Assembly (NCBI GenBank): GCA_027592275.1
Contig: JAQCKF010000002.1
Location: 62,001-126,000 of the forward strand
Length of the DNA: 64,000 nucleotides
Reading direction: 5' to 3'
DNA from: Pseudomonadota bacterium
Lineage (GTDB): Bacteria > Pseudomonadota > Gammaproteobacteria > Pseudomonadales > Pseudohongiellaceae
Position numbers and translations under genes: made by a program. Shown one piece after another: positions 40,937 through 51,147 of this stretch (position 1 is its first letter; every line of letters begins with the position of its first letter). The notes beneath the pieces were generated by a model, which ran no database searches, was not told the origin of the DNA, and saw nothing but the letters and a program-made list of their open reading frames with translations.

Positions 40937-41638
40937 ATGAACATAAGCACACGTAAGAGCCGAACCCTCGTAGCGATATTCGCTGCCTTACTGAGCGCTC
41001 AGTTATTTGCACAGGGTGATTCAGATCTGGAAAGTGAAGATGCGCAGATCGCCTACTCTCTCGGCGCCAACATCGGACAGAACCTGCAGTCTCAGGGGCT
41101 TTTGGAAGGCGTAGAACTTGATGTCTTCATGGCAGGCATGCTCGATGCGATTAACGACGATGTGAGAATGAGCGATGAAGATATGTTCGCTTCGATTCAA
41201 TTGTTTCAGCAGCGTATGGCGCAGCAGCAGCAGGCAGCCTTGACAGAAAGCACGGCCGCCAGCGTAGAATTCCTAGAGAATAACTCGAGTCAGGAGGGTG
41301 TTATGACACTTGAGTCGGGTTTGCAATACATGGTGCTGGAGTCTGGCCCTGCCGGCGGTGCTTCACCCTCAGCTACAGATTCAGTTCTTGCCCATTACCA
41401 CGGCACGCTAATTGATGGCACGGTATTCGATAGCTCAGTTGATCGCGGCGAACCAGCACAGTTCGGTTTGTCCCAAGTGATTAGCGGATGGACTGAAGGT
41501 CTGCAGTTGATGTCAGTAGGGGACAAGTGGCGCCTATTCATACCTGCAGCCATGGCCTATGGTGAAGCATCACCTACGCCGGCTATTCCGCCGAATTCTG
41601 CGTTGATCTTCGACGTAGAAATTATAGAAATTCGCTAG
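40937..41638 (+). CDS. FKBP-type peptidyl-prolyl cis-trans isomerase, exported
   Basis: Signal peptide; 'DAQIAYSLGANIGQNLQSQG', 'VLAHYHGTLIDGTVFDSSVDRGEPAQFGLSQVISGWTEGLQLMSVGDKWRLFIPAAMAYGE'. Confidence 0.95.
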   Translation: MNISTRKSRTLVAIFAALLSAQLFAQGDSDLESEDAQIAYSLGANIGQNLQSQGLLEGVELDVFMAGMLDAINDDVRMSDEDMFASIQLFQQRMAQQQQAALTESTAASVEFLENNSSQEGVMTLESGLQYMVLESGPAGGASPSATDSVLAHYHGTLIDGTVFDSSVDRGEPAQFGLSQVISGWTEGLQLMSVGDKWRLFIPAAMAYGEASPTPAIPPNSALIFDVEIIEIR

Positions 41639-41674
41639 ACTAAGTCACCAGAAATTACTAGATAGAGCACTATT

Positions 41675-42985
41675 TTGGCTAGCACTGAACGTCAAAAAGG
41701 ATTGCTGCAGTTTCTGCAGCAATCCCCCACACCTTTCCACGCCGTTGCCAACATGGCGACGTTGTTGGACGAAGCTGGCTTCCAGCGCCTTGACTCTTCG
41801 AACAGCTGGAATCTGGATAAAAACACACGCTACTATGTAACTCGCAATGATTCGGCTCTCATCGCATTCAAGACCGGTGCAGGCGATCTTCCCGATAGCG
41901 GTTTTAGAATAGCGGGAGCACACACCGATAGTCCCTGCCTAAAGATAAAACCTCATGCGGACGTTTCTAGCCAAGGCTATGCCCAGTTAGGCGTCGAAGT
42001 CTATGGGGGTGCATTGCTACATCCTTGGTTCGATAGAGACTTATCAATCGCCGGCCGGGTAAGTTACGAGAATGCCGATGGGTGCTTGTCCTCGATTCTC
42101 GTGGACCTGAAAGATCCTGTCGCATTCATTCCTAGTCTCGCGATTCATCTCGATAGTAACGCGAACGATGGGCGATTGATCGACAAGCAAAAAGAACTGC
42201 CTCCTATTTTGCTGCAGTTAGATGCTGATGAAAAATTCAACTTCGAAGATTATTTGCTCGAATACCTGCAGACAGAATTAAGCTGCCTAAATGCCAGAGC
42301 GGTTCTTTCTCATGAATTACTACTCTACGATACACAGGCGCCAGCATTAGTTGGCCTGCGTAAACAATTTATTAGTAGCGCTCGCCTCGATAATTTGTTG
42401 AGCTGCTATGTCGCGCTTCATTCCTTAATTGAGAGTAAGGATGAAACTGCTAGCGTCTTAGTTTGTAATGACCATGAAGAAGTGGGTTCGGTCTCAGCCT
42501 CCGGGGCAGAAGGGCCTTTCCTGAAATCTGTACTGCAGAGAATGCTGGAGTCAGAGGATAAAATTGAGGGAAGCAGTGCCGCTAGTTTCGATAGGGCGAT
42601 ACAAAACTCTCTCATGCTCTCTGTAGACAACGCCCACGGTGTTCATCCTAATTTCTCGGACAAGCACGATATTGCGCACTCGCCTAAGCTGAATGCCGGC
42701 CCTGTCATCAAGATTAATGCGAATCAACGCTACGCTAGTAATAGTGAGTCTATTGCGCTGCTAAAATCACTCTGCAATCGGCTAGGTATAAGCCATCAAT
42801 CGTTTGTCATGCGTTCCGATATGGCATGCGGCAGCACCATCGGTCCTATCACCTCTGCGCTGCTCGGCATCTCAACAGTCGATATAGGGATTGCGAGTTT
42901 CGCTATGCACTCCATTCGGGAGAGTGCAGGGATTGCTGATGTCGAGTCTACGGGTGCGTTAATTCAGGCCTTCTTTGAGCGCTAG
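41675..42985 (+). CDS. apeB: M18 family aminopeptidase
   Basis: 'LLQFLQQSPTPFHAVANMATLLDEAGFQ', 'GAHTDSPCLKIKP', 'VCNDHEEVGSVSASGAEGPFL', 'DIGIASFAMHSIRESAG'. Confidence 0.95.
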   Translation: MASTERQKGLLQFLQQSPTPFHAVANMATLLDEAGFQRLDSSNSWNLDKNTRYYVTRNDSALIAFKTGAGDLPDSGFRIAGAHTDSPCLKIKPHADVSSQGYAQLGVEVYGGALLHPWFDRDLSIAGRVSYENADGCLSSILVDLKDPVAFIPSLAIHLDSNANDGRLIDKQKELPPILLQLDADEKFNFEDYLLEYLQTELSCLNARAVLSHELLLYDTQAPALVGLRKQFISSARLDNLLSCYVALHSLIESKDETASVLVCNDHEEVGSVSASGAEGPFLKSVLQRMLESEDKIEGSSAASFDRAIQNSLMLSVDNAHGVHPNFSDKHDIAHSPKLNAGPVIKINANQRYASNSESIALLKSLCNRLGISHQSFVMRSDMACGSTIGPITSALLGISTVDIGIASFAMHSIRESAGIADVESTGALIQAFFER

Positions 42986-44986
42986 CTATCGCTGCTTCTT
43001 TAAATCTTTGATCAGAAAACGCGTTGGATTGAGGCGCCGAGCTATGTCACGACTCAACGGCAGGTTTTCGTTTGTGATTAGGCTCGCTAGGAATTCGGCA
43101 CTTAGCGGACAGCTAGCAAGCCCATTCGACCCATGCGCAACGTTCAGATATAGGCCAGCATGATACTCACCCGGCGAATTAATCTTCGCCCTCGCGTTTC
43201 TTGCAAGCTCCGCATAGGTCGTGCGCATCATCTCTAGATTCGGCGCCATACCAACGAGCGGCATGCGATCGGGAGAGTTGCAGCGTAGCGATACACGCTC
43301 AGCGACAGCCTCTTCATTTAAAATGTCAGCATCAGCAAAATTAGTGGCAGCAACTACACGATTCTCCTGAGAGTCTGCTCGATGTGCTTGCAACTCATTG
43401 CTGTTAGCGTAGCTGGCAGAGAGGAGGTGCCGGCCTTCGCTAGCAGGGAATACAGTGCGGCCACCGCTGACTACACTTTTGAGTTTGCTACTACTTTCAT
43501 TGGTGGATATCTCTGAGGTTTGTCCGCGTAAAGATTGCAGAGGCAGACCCTTACATTGGCTAAGCTGCATTGCACTATGGCTGTTGGCTATGACAACAAC
43601 GTCCGCATCAATTGGCTGCACCTGGCCTGCATCCACCTGCCATTTTTCCTCCGTTGTTTCTAACTTAGTAACTCGCGCATTAAAAATGCAGCTTATGTTC
43701 GTGTGGGCGAGATAGGTCTCGCATAGAGATTCCGGTGCCATTGCTCCGCCGGATGGAAAGAACCAAGCTTCTTCACTTAATGCTATGCCAGCCTCACTCG
43801 ACGCTTGGACTTTGGACAGGAATCGTACTATTTGACTCGAGTAGAGGTGCTGCAGTTTTTCCAATTGAAGCGGGTTTCTCTTGTTCATGGCATTCGATAG
43901 CTGCAGCACGCCGCAAGGATTCCATGCAAGGTTCGAGTGCCTTCTGATCTGTGTAAATTGCCGCAGTGCGAACAGATAGGCGTGGAGAAAGAACTGCGCT
44001 TCTGCTGAGGGTGTGTTAAATAACCGACAACGCAGGGCCATTTGAGCATTTCCCGATGCATCGCTTGCCGGCTTACTCTGGGCATCGACTACGGTTACCG
44101 TCCACCCACGCAGCGCGAGACTATGTGCGGTGCTGCAGCCGGCGAGACCCGCGCCGATGATGACGGCAGTTTTTCCTGTGAAATGGGGCTTTGGTAGGGT
44201 GAACCAAGGAGCGTCTGTGCTGTGCAGTGATTCCTCCTCTTTTGGTTTGCCTTCTAGGGATTCAATTTCACTTGCAGGCATGACTGCGTAGAGACTGTGA
44301 CGCTTTCTCCCGAAACCTTCAATTTTGCTCACTTCGAAGCCAGCATTCTTGAGAGCGGAGCGTACTTTTCCGGCTACACTGTAGGTGCTAAGCGTGGTGC
44401 TCTCATCGCTGCAGCTAGCGAGTAAATGCATAAGTGGTTCTTCCCACAGCTCGATATTGTTAGCGGGCGAGAATCCATCCAAGAACCAGCACTGTATAGC
44501 AGGGCAGGCGTGGGTCATACGTTGCTTCAATTGACCAAAGGCGTCGCCATAGTAAACATCGAGAATGATTCCATTTGTAAGTGGTATGCGATGACAGCCT
44601 TCACTATGGTCTGTGTATTGCTCTAACAACTCAGCGCTTTGGGCGACAAGACTAGTCCACCGCTGATGAATCCTCTGCAGCTCCTCGATCGTTAGAGGAT
44701 GCTTCTCGAAAGCGATGTAGTGAAGGCGCTCTGGTCGCTTATCCAGCCCCTGCCAGAGCTTTATCACCTGCAGGAAGTTGAGGCCACTACCAAACCCCAG
44801 CTCGCCAATATGAAATACCTCACTGCTGCTGTCCTGCTCCCAGCGCTGCCTTAGTTTGTTCGCTTCTAAAAAGACGTGCTGGCTTTCCGCTACTGCATCA
44901 TCTCGCGAATAATAAATATCCTGGAACTGCGTAGAGTAGGGTAGGCCGGACTCGAGCCAGCTGATTTTGGCATTTTCGATTTTCAT
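42986..44986 (-). CDS. mnmC: Bifunctional tRNA mnm5s2U biosynthesis protein MnmC
   Basis: N-terminal methyltransferase 'FHIGELGFGSGLNFLQVIKLW', 'IQCWFLDGFSPANNIELW'; C-terminal FAD oxidoreductase 'KTAVIIGAGLAGCSTAHSLALRGWTVTVVDA'. Confidence 0.96.
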   Translation of the reverse strand: MKIENAKISWLESGLPYSTQFQDIYYSRDDAVAESQHVFLEANKLRQRWEQDSSSEVFHIGELGFGSGLNFLQVIKLWQGLDKRPERLHYIAFEKHPLTIEELQRIHQRWTSLVAQSAELLEQYTDHSEGCHRIPLTNGIILDVYYGDAFGQLKQRMTHACPAIQCWFLDGFSPANNIELWEEPLMHLLASCSDESTTLSTYSVAGKVRSALKNAGFEVSKIEGFGRKRHSLYAVMPASEIESLEGKPKEEESLHSTDAPWFTLPKPHFTGKTAVIIGAGLAGCSTAHSLALRGWTVTVVDAQSKPASDASGNAQMALRCRLFNTPSAEAQFFLHAYLFALRQFTQIRRHSNLAWNPCGVLQLSNAMNKRNPLQLEKLQHLYSSQIVRFLSKVQASSEAGIALSEEAWFFPSGGAMAPESLCETYLAHTNISCIFNARVTKLETTEEKWQVDAGQVQPIDADVVVIANSHSAMQLSQCKGLPLQSLRGQTSEISTNESSSKLKSVVSGGRTVFPASEGRHLLSASYANSNELQAHRADSQENRVVAATNFADADILNEEAVAERVSLRCNSPDRMPLVGMAPNLEMMRTTYAELARNARAKINSPGEYHAGLYLNVAHGSNGLASCPLSAEFLASLITNENLPLSRDIARRLNPTRFLIKDLKKQR

Positions 44987-45201
44987 CTAAGGTGACTGTT
45001 CTACTGTTGTGAGCTGGCTAGTGAGCTAGGCGAATGCTATTGGAATCAGGGGCAGAGCTTACACGCTTTCAAGAATTGCCAACAGCTTCGAGTATGACTG
45101 CTAATACAAGGTGTTGTGAGCTGACATTTAGGGCGATTAATAAGGTAAAATGCTGCCTTTGATCACACCGTACAATCAGAACGTACATAGGATTTAGCAA
45201 G

Positions 45202-46300
45202 ATGTTGGAAATTAACAGTCAGCTTGGGGCGTTAAAGGAGCTAGGTAGCAGAACCGATAGTCTCAGGGGGTATCTTTGACTATGAGACCAAGAAGGAAAG
45301 GCTGGCCGAAGTTGAACTAGAACTTGGTGAGTCTTCGGTTTGGGACAAGCCTGACTATGCACAGGCTCTGGGTAAGGAGCGTTCGAGCCTGGAGGCAGTC
45401 GTTGCAACCATCGAGAAGATGGACTCTGGTATTGCCGAGGTCGCAGAGTTATTAACGTTGGCGCAAGAAGAGTCTGATGAAGAGCTCTTTGATGCGGCGA
45501 TTAAAGATCTTGAAGCCCTGAAGGCGGGTTTGGAAAAGCTGGAATTTCGTCGCATGTTTTCTGGTGAGATGGATGAGGCCAGCGCCTATCTAGATATCCA
45601 GGCAGGTTCCGGTGGCACCGAAGCTCAAGATTGGGCGGAGATGCTGCTCAGAATGTATCTGCGCTGGGGTGAGAGCAAGGGCTTCAAAGCGGAACTTGTA
45701 GAGGTGTCCGGTGGCGATGTTGCCGGAATTAAGAGTGCAACTATCCTGATCAGTGGTGAGTACGCCTTCGGTTGGCTGCGCACAGAAACGGGAGTGCATC
45801 GTCTAGTTCGTAAATCGCCATTCGACTCAGGTAGTCGGCGTCATACTTCATTTGCTTCCGTGTTTGTATCGCCGGAGATAAACGATGACATCGAAGTGAA
45901 CCTCGATATGTCGCAGGTACGAATAGATACCTATAGGGCTAGTGGTGCAGGCGGACAGCACGTCAATAAAACCGATTCCGCTATTCGCCTGACGCATGAG
46001 CCTAGCGGCATAGTGGTCCAGTGCCAAAGTCAGCGATCGCAGCACAAGAACAAAGATGCGGCGATAAAGCAGCTGAAGGCAAAGTTGTATGAGCTGGAAG
46101 AGTTGAAGCAAAAAGAAGAGATGCAGAGTGTTGAAGAATCGAAGGCAGATATCGGCTGGGGTAGTCAGATCCGCTCTTACGTTTTAGATCAGTCGCGCAT
46201 CAAGGATTTGCGTACGAATGTCGAAATGACTAATACCGGGGCCGTGCTCGACGGTGATTTAGATAAATTTATCGAAGCAAGTTTAAAGATGGGATTGTAG
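45202..46300 (+). CDS. prfB: Peptide chain release factor 2, programmed +1 frameshift at 45277
   Basis: ATG 45202, 25 codons to in-frame TGA 45277-45279 in 'AGGGGG TAT CTT TGA C', then +1 frame '[17 protein letters not shown]...' to 46300; GGQ motif '[18 protein letters not shown]'. Confidence 0.97.
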
Positions 46301-46380
46301 TTTGTAACTTAAAATTAGGCTCGCGGCAGTGAAAACTGAATGAATAGAATTGACAGCAGGGATACAGGAATTCAAGACAA

Positions 46381-47871
46381 ATGACTGAAGAAAATCACGA
46401 CGAAAATAAGCTAATCGCTCAGCGTAGAGAAAAGCTAACAGCCATCCGAGCGAAACGAGTGGCGTTCCCTAATAGCTTTATCAAGGAAGATACATCAAGT
46501 GATCTGATCGAAAAATATGATTCCAAGACAAAGGAAGAGCTTGAAACTCTCGCTGTTACTGCAGTTATCGCAGGAAGAATAATCCGCATGCGCGGGCCGT
46601 TCGTCGTACTACAGGACGGAAACGGTCAGATGCAGATTTATATTAATAATAAGTCATTCCTTGAGGAGCAGGCCGAGGAGATTAAGTCGTTCGATCTGGG
46701 CGATATAATCGGTGTTCATGGTGAGATGTTTAAAACCGGGAAGGGAGAGCTGACTCTTCGCGCATCTAGGTTTGAGCTGCTTACTAAGTCGCTGCGGCCA
46801 CTACCTGACAAACATAAGGGGCTGACCGATACCGAGATGCGCTATCGCCAGCGCTATGTTGATTTAATCGTTAACGAGCAGTCTCGAAAGATCTTCCAGA
46901 CTCGTTCTCGCATAATGCGATTTATACGCCAATATTTTGAGTCGCTGGATTTCATGGAGGTGGAGACACCGATGATGCAGGTGATTCCAGGTGGAGCAAC
47001 AGCCAGGCCTTTCATCACTCATCACAATGCATTGGATCAGGAAATGTTTCTACGAGTGGCGCCGGAGTTGTTTCTTAAACGCCTAGTAGTAGGCGGTTTT
47101 GAGCGCGTCTTCGAGTTGAATCGAAATTTCAGGAATGAGGGCCTGTCAACACGGCATAATCCTGAATTTACGATGTTGGAGTTCTATCAGGCCTATGCGC
47201 GGTATCAGGACCTCATGGATTTAACAGAAGACCTGTTTCGTAAGATAGCGATCGATATTGGCGGCAGCAGCAAGGTTAGCTTTCAGGGCTCGGAATATGA
47301 TTTCGCAGAACCCTTTGCACGACTGTCTGTAACTGATTCGATAAAAAAATATTGCTCTGTTGCGGATGATGCCGTATTCGCCTCGGCAGAATCTGTGGCG
47401 GCCCTAGCGAACAGCCTCGATGTGAATTTCGATCAAAATTGGTCGAAGGGTAAGGTGCTAATGGAGATATTCGACCAGAAGGTAGAGGCCCAGATAGATC
47501 AACCAACGTTTATTACTGAATATCCTATAGAGGTTTCACCACTAGCCAGGCGCAATGAGGAGAACCCGGAAATCACAGATCGATTCGAGCTGATCATCGG
47601 CGGCAGAGAGTTAGCTAATGGCTTCTCGGAACTCAACGACCCCGAGGACCAAGCGGAGCGTTTTAAGGAGCAGGTGGCGCAGAAAGATTCAGGCGATAGT
47701 GAGGCGATGCATTTTGATCACGACTACGTGACGGCCCTGGAATATGGGATGCCGCCGACTGCGGGTGAGGGCATAGGCATCGATCGGCTCGTCATGCTGT
47801 TTACCGATTCAGCCTCCATTAAGGATGTGTTGCTGTTTCCGCACATGCGCCCGCAACAAGATCCTACTTAG
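46381..47871 (+). CDS. lysS: Lysyl-tRNA synthetase, class II
   Basis: '[75 protein letters not shown]'. Confidence 0.98.
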   Translation: MTEENHDENKLIAQRREKLTAIRAKRVAFPNSFIKEDTSSDLIEKYDSKTKEELETLAVTAVIAGRIIRMRGPFVVLQDGNGQMQIYINNKSFLEEQAEEIKSFDLGDIIGVHGEMFKTGKGELTLRASRFELLTKSLRPLPDKHKGLTDTEMRYRQRYVDLIVNEQSRKIFQTRSRIMRFIRQYFESLDFMEVETPMMQVIPGGATARPFITHHNALDQEMFLRVAPELFLKRLVVGGFERVFELNRNFRNEGLSTRHNPEFTMLEFYQAYARYQDLMDLTEDLFRKIAIDIGGSSKVSFQGSEYDFAEPFARLSVTDSIKKYCSVADDAVFASAESVAALANSLDVNFDQNWSKGKVLMEIFDQKVEAQIDQPTFITEYPIEVSPLARRNEENPEITDRFELIIGGRELANGFSELNDPEDQAERFKEQVAQKDSGDSEAMHFDHDYVTALEYGMPPTAGEGIGIDRLVMLFTDSASIKDVLLFPHMRPQQDPT

Positions 47872-47903
47872 CAGAAATGCTGCTAGGCAAAGAGTAAAGC
47901 CGC

Positions 47904-48605
47904 GTGGGCCAGATCGAGTCAGAACTCAGTGAGATAGAACTCGAGACTTCCTGGAGGAAAAGGCTACAGGAAGACTTCGATTCCGAATATATGACTAAGC
48001 TGCGCAATTTTTTGCGTGAACAGAAGACGCTTGGTAAGACGATCTATCCTGCTACAGATGAAATCTTCGCTGCACTTAATGCAACGCCATTCGATGCGGT
48101 GAAGGTCGTCATACTCGGGCAAGACCCCTATCACGGCCCCGGTCAGGCGCACGGCCTCTGCTTCTCCGTTAAGCCGGATGTACCAGTGCCGCCTTCGCTG
48201 CGAAATATTTACAAAGAACTGGCTGCCGATGTAAATTTTCTGCCACCCAAGCATGGCTGTCTCATTGAGTGGGCGCAGCAGGGAGTGCTGCTTCTCAATT
48301 CTGTGTTAACAGTCGAGCAGAGCCTTGCCGCTTCACATAAGGGAATCGGATGGGAGAAATTTACGGATAGCGTAGTGAATCAACTGAACGAGGAGATGGG
48401 AAACATCGTTTTTATTCTGTGGGGAAACTATGCCCAGAAGAAGGGTGAGATGATCGATAGACAGAGACATCTCGTCCTACAGTCACCTCACCCTTCGCCA
48501 CTATCTGCGAGTCGGGGATTTTATGGTAACCATCACTTTACCAAGAGCAACGAATATTTACGTACATATGACAAGACGGCAATCGACTGGCAGCTATCAG
48601 GCTAG
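47904..48605 (+). CDS. ung: Uracil-DNA glycosylase
   Basis: 'VKVVILGQDPYHGPGQAHGLCFSV', 'LLLNSVLTVEQSLAASHKGIGWEKFTDSVV', 'QSPHPSPLSASRGFYGNHHFTKSNEYL'. Confidence 0.97.
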   Translation: MGQIESELSEIELETSWRKRLQEDFDSEYMTKLRNFLREQKTLGKTIYPATDEIFAALNATPFDAVKVVILGQDPYHGPGQAHGLCFSVKPDVPVPPSLRNIYKELAADVNFLPPKHGCLIEWAQQGVLLLNSVLTVEQSLAASHKGIGWEKFTDSVVNQLNEEMGNIVFILWGNYAQKKGEMIDRQRHLVLQSPHPSPLSASRGFYGNHHFTKSNEYLRTYDKTAIDWQLSG

Positions 48606-48638
48606 TGTTTACTGCGGATACGAAATTGGTAAAATATT

Positions 48639-49865
48639 ATGAGTGATAGCTGCATCATCGTGGGTGCTAGCCATGCAGGGGTTTCTCTTGCGCTACAACT
48701 TCGTAGGGAAGGGTGGACCGCTCCGATCAAGTTAATCGGCGAGGAGTCTGAGTTGCCGTATCACCGGCCGCCTTTGTCTAAGGAACACCTCGCTGGGAAA
48801 AAAGACCTGGATGCCATGCGTCTGCGACCCGCCAAAGTATATGCAGATAACGATATTGAACTTCTGCTGTCTACACGAGTAAGTAGCATCGATACTCAGA
48901 CAAGAGAAGTTAAGTTAAGCAGTGGCGAGAGCTTAGGGTATCAAAAGCTAGCATTGTGTACCGGTGCCAGTGTGCGTGAATTCATCCCCGCGAGAGGGTT
49001 GGAAAACGTATTCTATATTCGTACGGCTGCAGATATTGCCCGACTCGTGCCGCATGTCAGAAAGGGGCGTCGGGCTATTGTAATCGGTGGGGGTTATATC
49101 GGGCTGGAGGCGGCTGCGGTACTAGCAGAGCAGGAAGTCAGTGTAACTGTGCTTGAGATGTCCGAGCGCATCTTGCAAAGGGTTACCAATCCAGCGATGT
49201 CGGAGTATATGCAGCACCTACATGAGTCTCAGGGCGTAGAGATTCATACCGGGGTTGAAGTTGAATCGATTCGCGAAGAGGGGCATGAAAAGATAATCGG
49301 CTGTGCTGGAGGTACAGAGTTTCGAGCGGACTTCCTAATAATTGGTATAGGGGTAGAAGTAGACGCATCCCTAGCTGTGAGCGCTGGAATCGAGAGTGGA
49401 CCCGGCATTCAAGTGAATGAGTATTGCCGGACGAGTGACGAGCATATCTATGCCGCTGGTGACTGCACTGTGCACCCCAGCCTAATCTATCAGCGCCAGA
49501 TCAGGTTGGAATCGGTTCAGAATGCTAATGATCAAGCACGTGCGGCGGCAGCCAATATTTGCGGAAAGGAACAGGTGTACGATGCGGTTCCCTGGTTCTG
49601 GTCGGATCAATACTCCATTAAATTGCAAATGGTCGGCCTTAGTACTGGTTACGATCAAGTTGTAATGAGGGGTTCGGCTGATGGTGGGGTCGAGGCAAGT
49701 TTCGCCTTATTTTATTTGAAGGAGGGTGTGCTGATCGCAGCCGACTGTGTAGCCCGCCCGAAGGAGTTTATGATCAGCAAGAAACTGATAAAAGACAGAG
49801 CGCAGATTGCTGCAGAGCGGTTGGAGAACGAAGAGATCGAGCCTATAAATTTCGAGACGGCCTAG
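48639..49865 (+). CDS. FAD-dependent ferredoxin/rubredoxin reductase-type oxidoreductase
   Basis: 'CIIVGASHAGVSLALQLRREGW', 'ELPYHRPPLSKEHLAG', 'RAIVIGGGYIGLEAAAVLAEQEVSVTVLEM', 'IYAAGDCTVHPS'. Confidence 0.9.
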   Translation: MSDSCIIVGASHAGVSLALQLRREGWTAPIKLIGEESELPYHRPPLSKEHLAGKKDLDAMRLRPAKVYADNDIELLLSTRVSSIDTQTREVKLSSGESLGYQKLALCTGASVREFIPARGLENVFYIRTAADIARLVPHVRKGRRAIVIGGGYIGLEAAAVLAEQEVSVTVLEMSERILQRVTNPAMSEYMQHLHESQGVEIHTGVEVESIREEGHEKIIGCAGGTEFRADFLIIGIGVEVDASLAVSAGIESGPGIQVNEYCRTSDEHIYAAGDCTVHPSLIYQRQIRLESVQNANDQARAAAANICGKEQVYDAVPWFWSDQYSIKLQMVGLSTGYDQVVMRGSADGGVEASFALFYLKEGVLIAADCVARPKEFMISKKLIKDRAQIAAERLENEEIEPINFETA

Positions 49866-49871
49866 ATTTTC

Positions 49872-50228
49872 TCAGTCTCCGAGGTATTCACAGCCGCTGG
49901 TGCAAGTTTCGCGGATTTCTACAGATGACAACTCATTTAGTTCCGGTTTCAACTCACTCCATATCCAGCGCGCGAGCACCTCGCTGGTTGGGTTCTCTAA
50001 GCCGGGGATCTCATTAAGATAGTAGTGATCCAGCCGTGCCAAGATCGGATTGAATGCCTCGCCAATCTTTGAGAAATCCATGACCCAGCCAGTGTCGATG
50101 CCAACGGGCCCTTCAACTTCAATTTTAACGAGGAAGGAGTGGCCATGAAGACGAGCACATTTGTGATCCACCGGCACATTGGGAAGCCTGTGGGCCGCCT
50201 CGAAGCGGAATTCCTTGAATATTTTCAT
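49872..50228 (-). CDS. queD: 6-carboxytetrahydropterin synthase QueD
   Basis: 'FKEFRFEAAHRLPNVPVDHKCARLHGHSFLVKIEVEGPV', 'WVMDFSKIGEAFNPILARLDHYYLNEI', 'VEIRETCTSGCEY'. Confidence 0.95.
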   Translation of the reverse strand: MKIFKEFRFEAAHRLPNVPVDHKCARLHGHSFLVKIEVEGPVGIDTGWVMDFSKIGEAFNPILARLDHYYLNEIPGLENPTSEVLARWIWSELKPELNELSSVEIRETCTSGCEYLGD

Positions 50229-50370
50229 AGCTAAGTGCTCGCGGATGGCCGTTATTCGGCCTGAACCAGTTTAGGATTGGCGCAACATACTATCTCGTCC
50301 GTTTTATGTATAGGCCCTTTGACATATAATCATTCTCCCTCGTAGCTAATCCTAGCGGATCAGGCGCTTC

Positions 50371-51147
50371 ATGAAACTCTCATCGATGCTACAACCAATT
50401 CGACGCTTTCTCTCTGAGGGCAATAGACTTCCTATCTATCTGGGGATTTTTAGTACCTGTTTCATATTGTGGCTGCAGACCAGCCCGCCTGTGATAGTCA
50501 CTAATATCATCGAGCGTCTGGAGTATCTGGTCTACGATCAGCGGCTCAGCATCATGCCAAGACCAACTAAGTCCCCCGACAATAAGATCGTCATTGTGGA
50601 TCTAGATGAACGATCCTTACAAGCAGAGGGCCAGTATCCTTGGAATCGAATCAAGGTTGGTCAGCTTACGGAGAAACTGCGCGACAATGGTGTTCTGGTG
50701 GTTGGTTTCGACATTACCTTCCCAGAGCCAGATCGGAATATCCGAGACTTATTGCAGACTGTTGATCTTTCTCAATTGAGTTCGGGTTTCAATGAGACTT
50801 TGGCTCAGATTGAACCACAGATCGATGCCGACCAATATTTTGCGAGAGCGATGCAAAGCGGGGTCGATGTGGTTCTGGCGATCAATTTCACTATGCAGTC
50901 CACGGCTGCCTACAACGAGCTGCCGGAATCGATTGTTGATATTGGTGAGGAATTGGCTGAGGCCGTTGCCGTTACGGATATGACTGGCTTCACTGGAAAT
51001 ATAGAGGTCCTGCAGTTAGCCTCATTAGGCAGTGGCAGCATGAATCAGGTGCCCGATTCAGACGGTGTAGTTCGCCGCGTTCCTCTGCTGATGCGTTACG
51101 GTTCAGGCCTATATCCAACTCTCTCTAGAGATGGTGCGCGTATTTAA
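50371..51147 (+). pseudogene. 5' part of a CHASE2-domain adenylate/guanylate cyclase (frame-interrupted)
   Basis: N-terminal TM helix + CHASE2 'VVIVTNIIERLEYLVYDQRL...IVIVDLDERSLQAEGQYPWNRIKVGQL'; frame ends abruptly at 'LYPTLSRDGARI*' where the downstream frame continues as 'LEMVRVF'. Confidence 0.8.
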
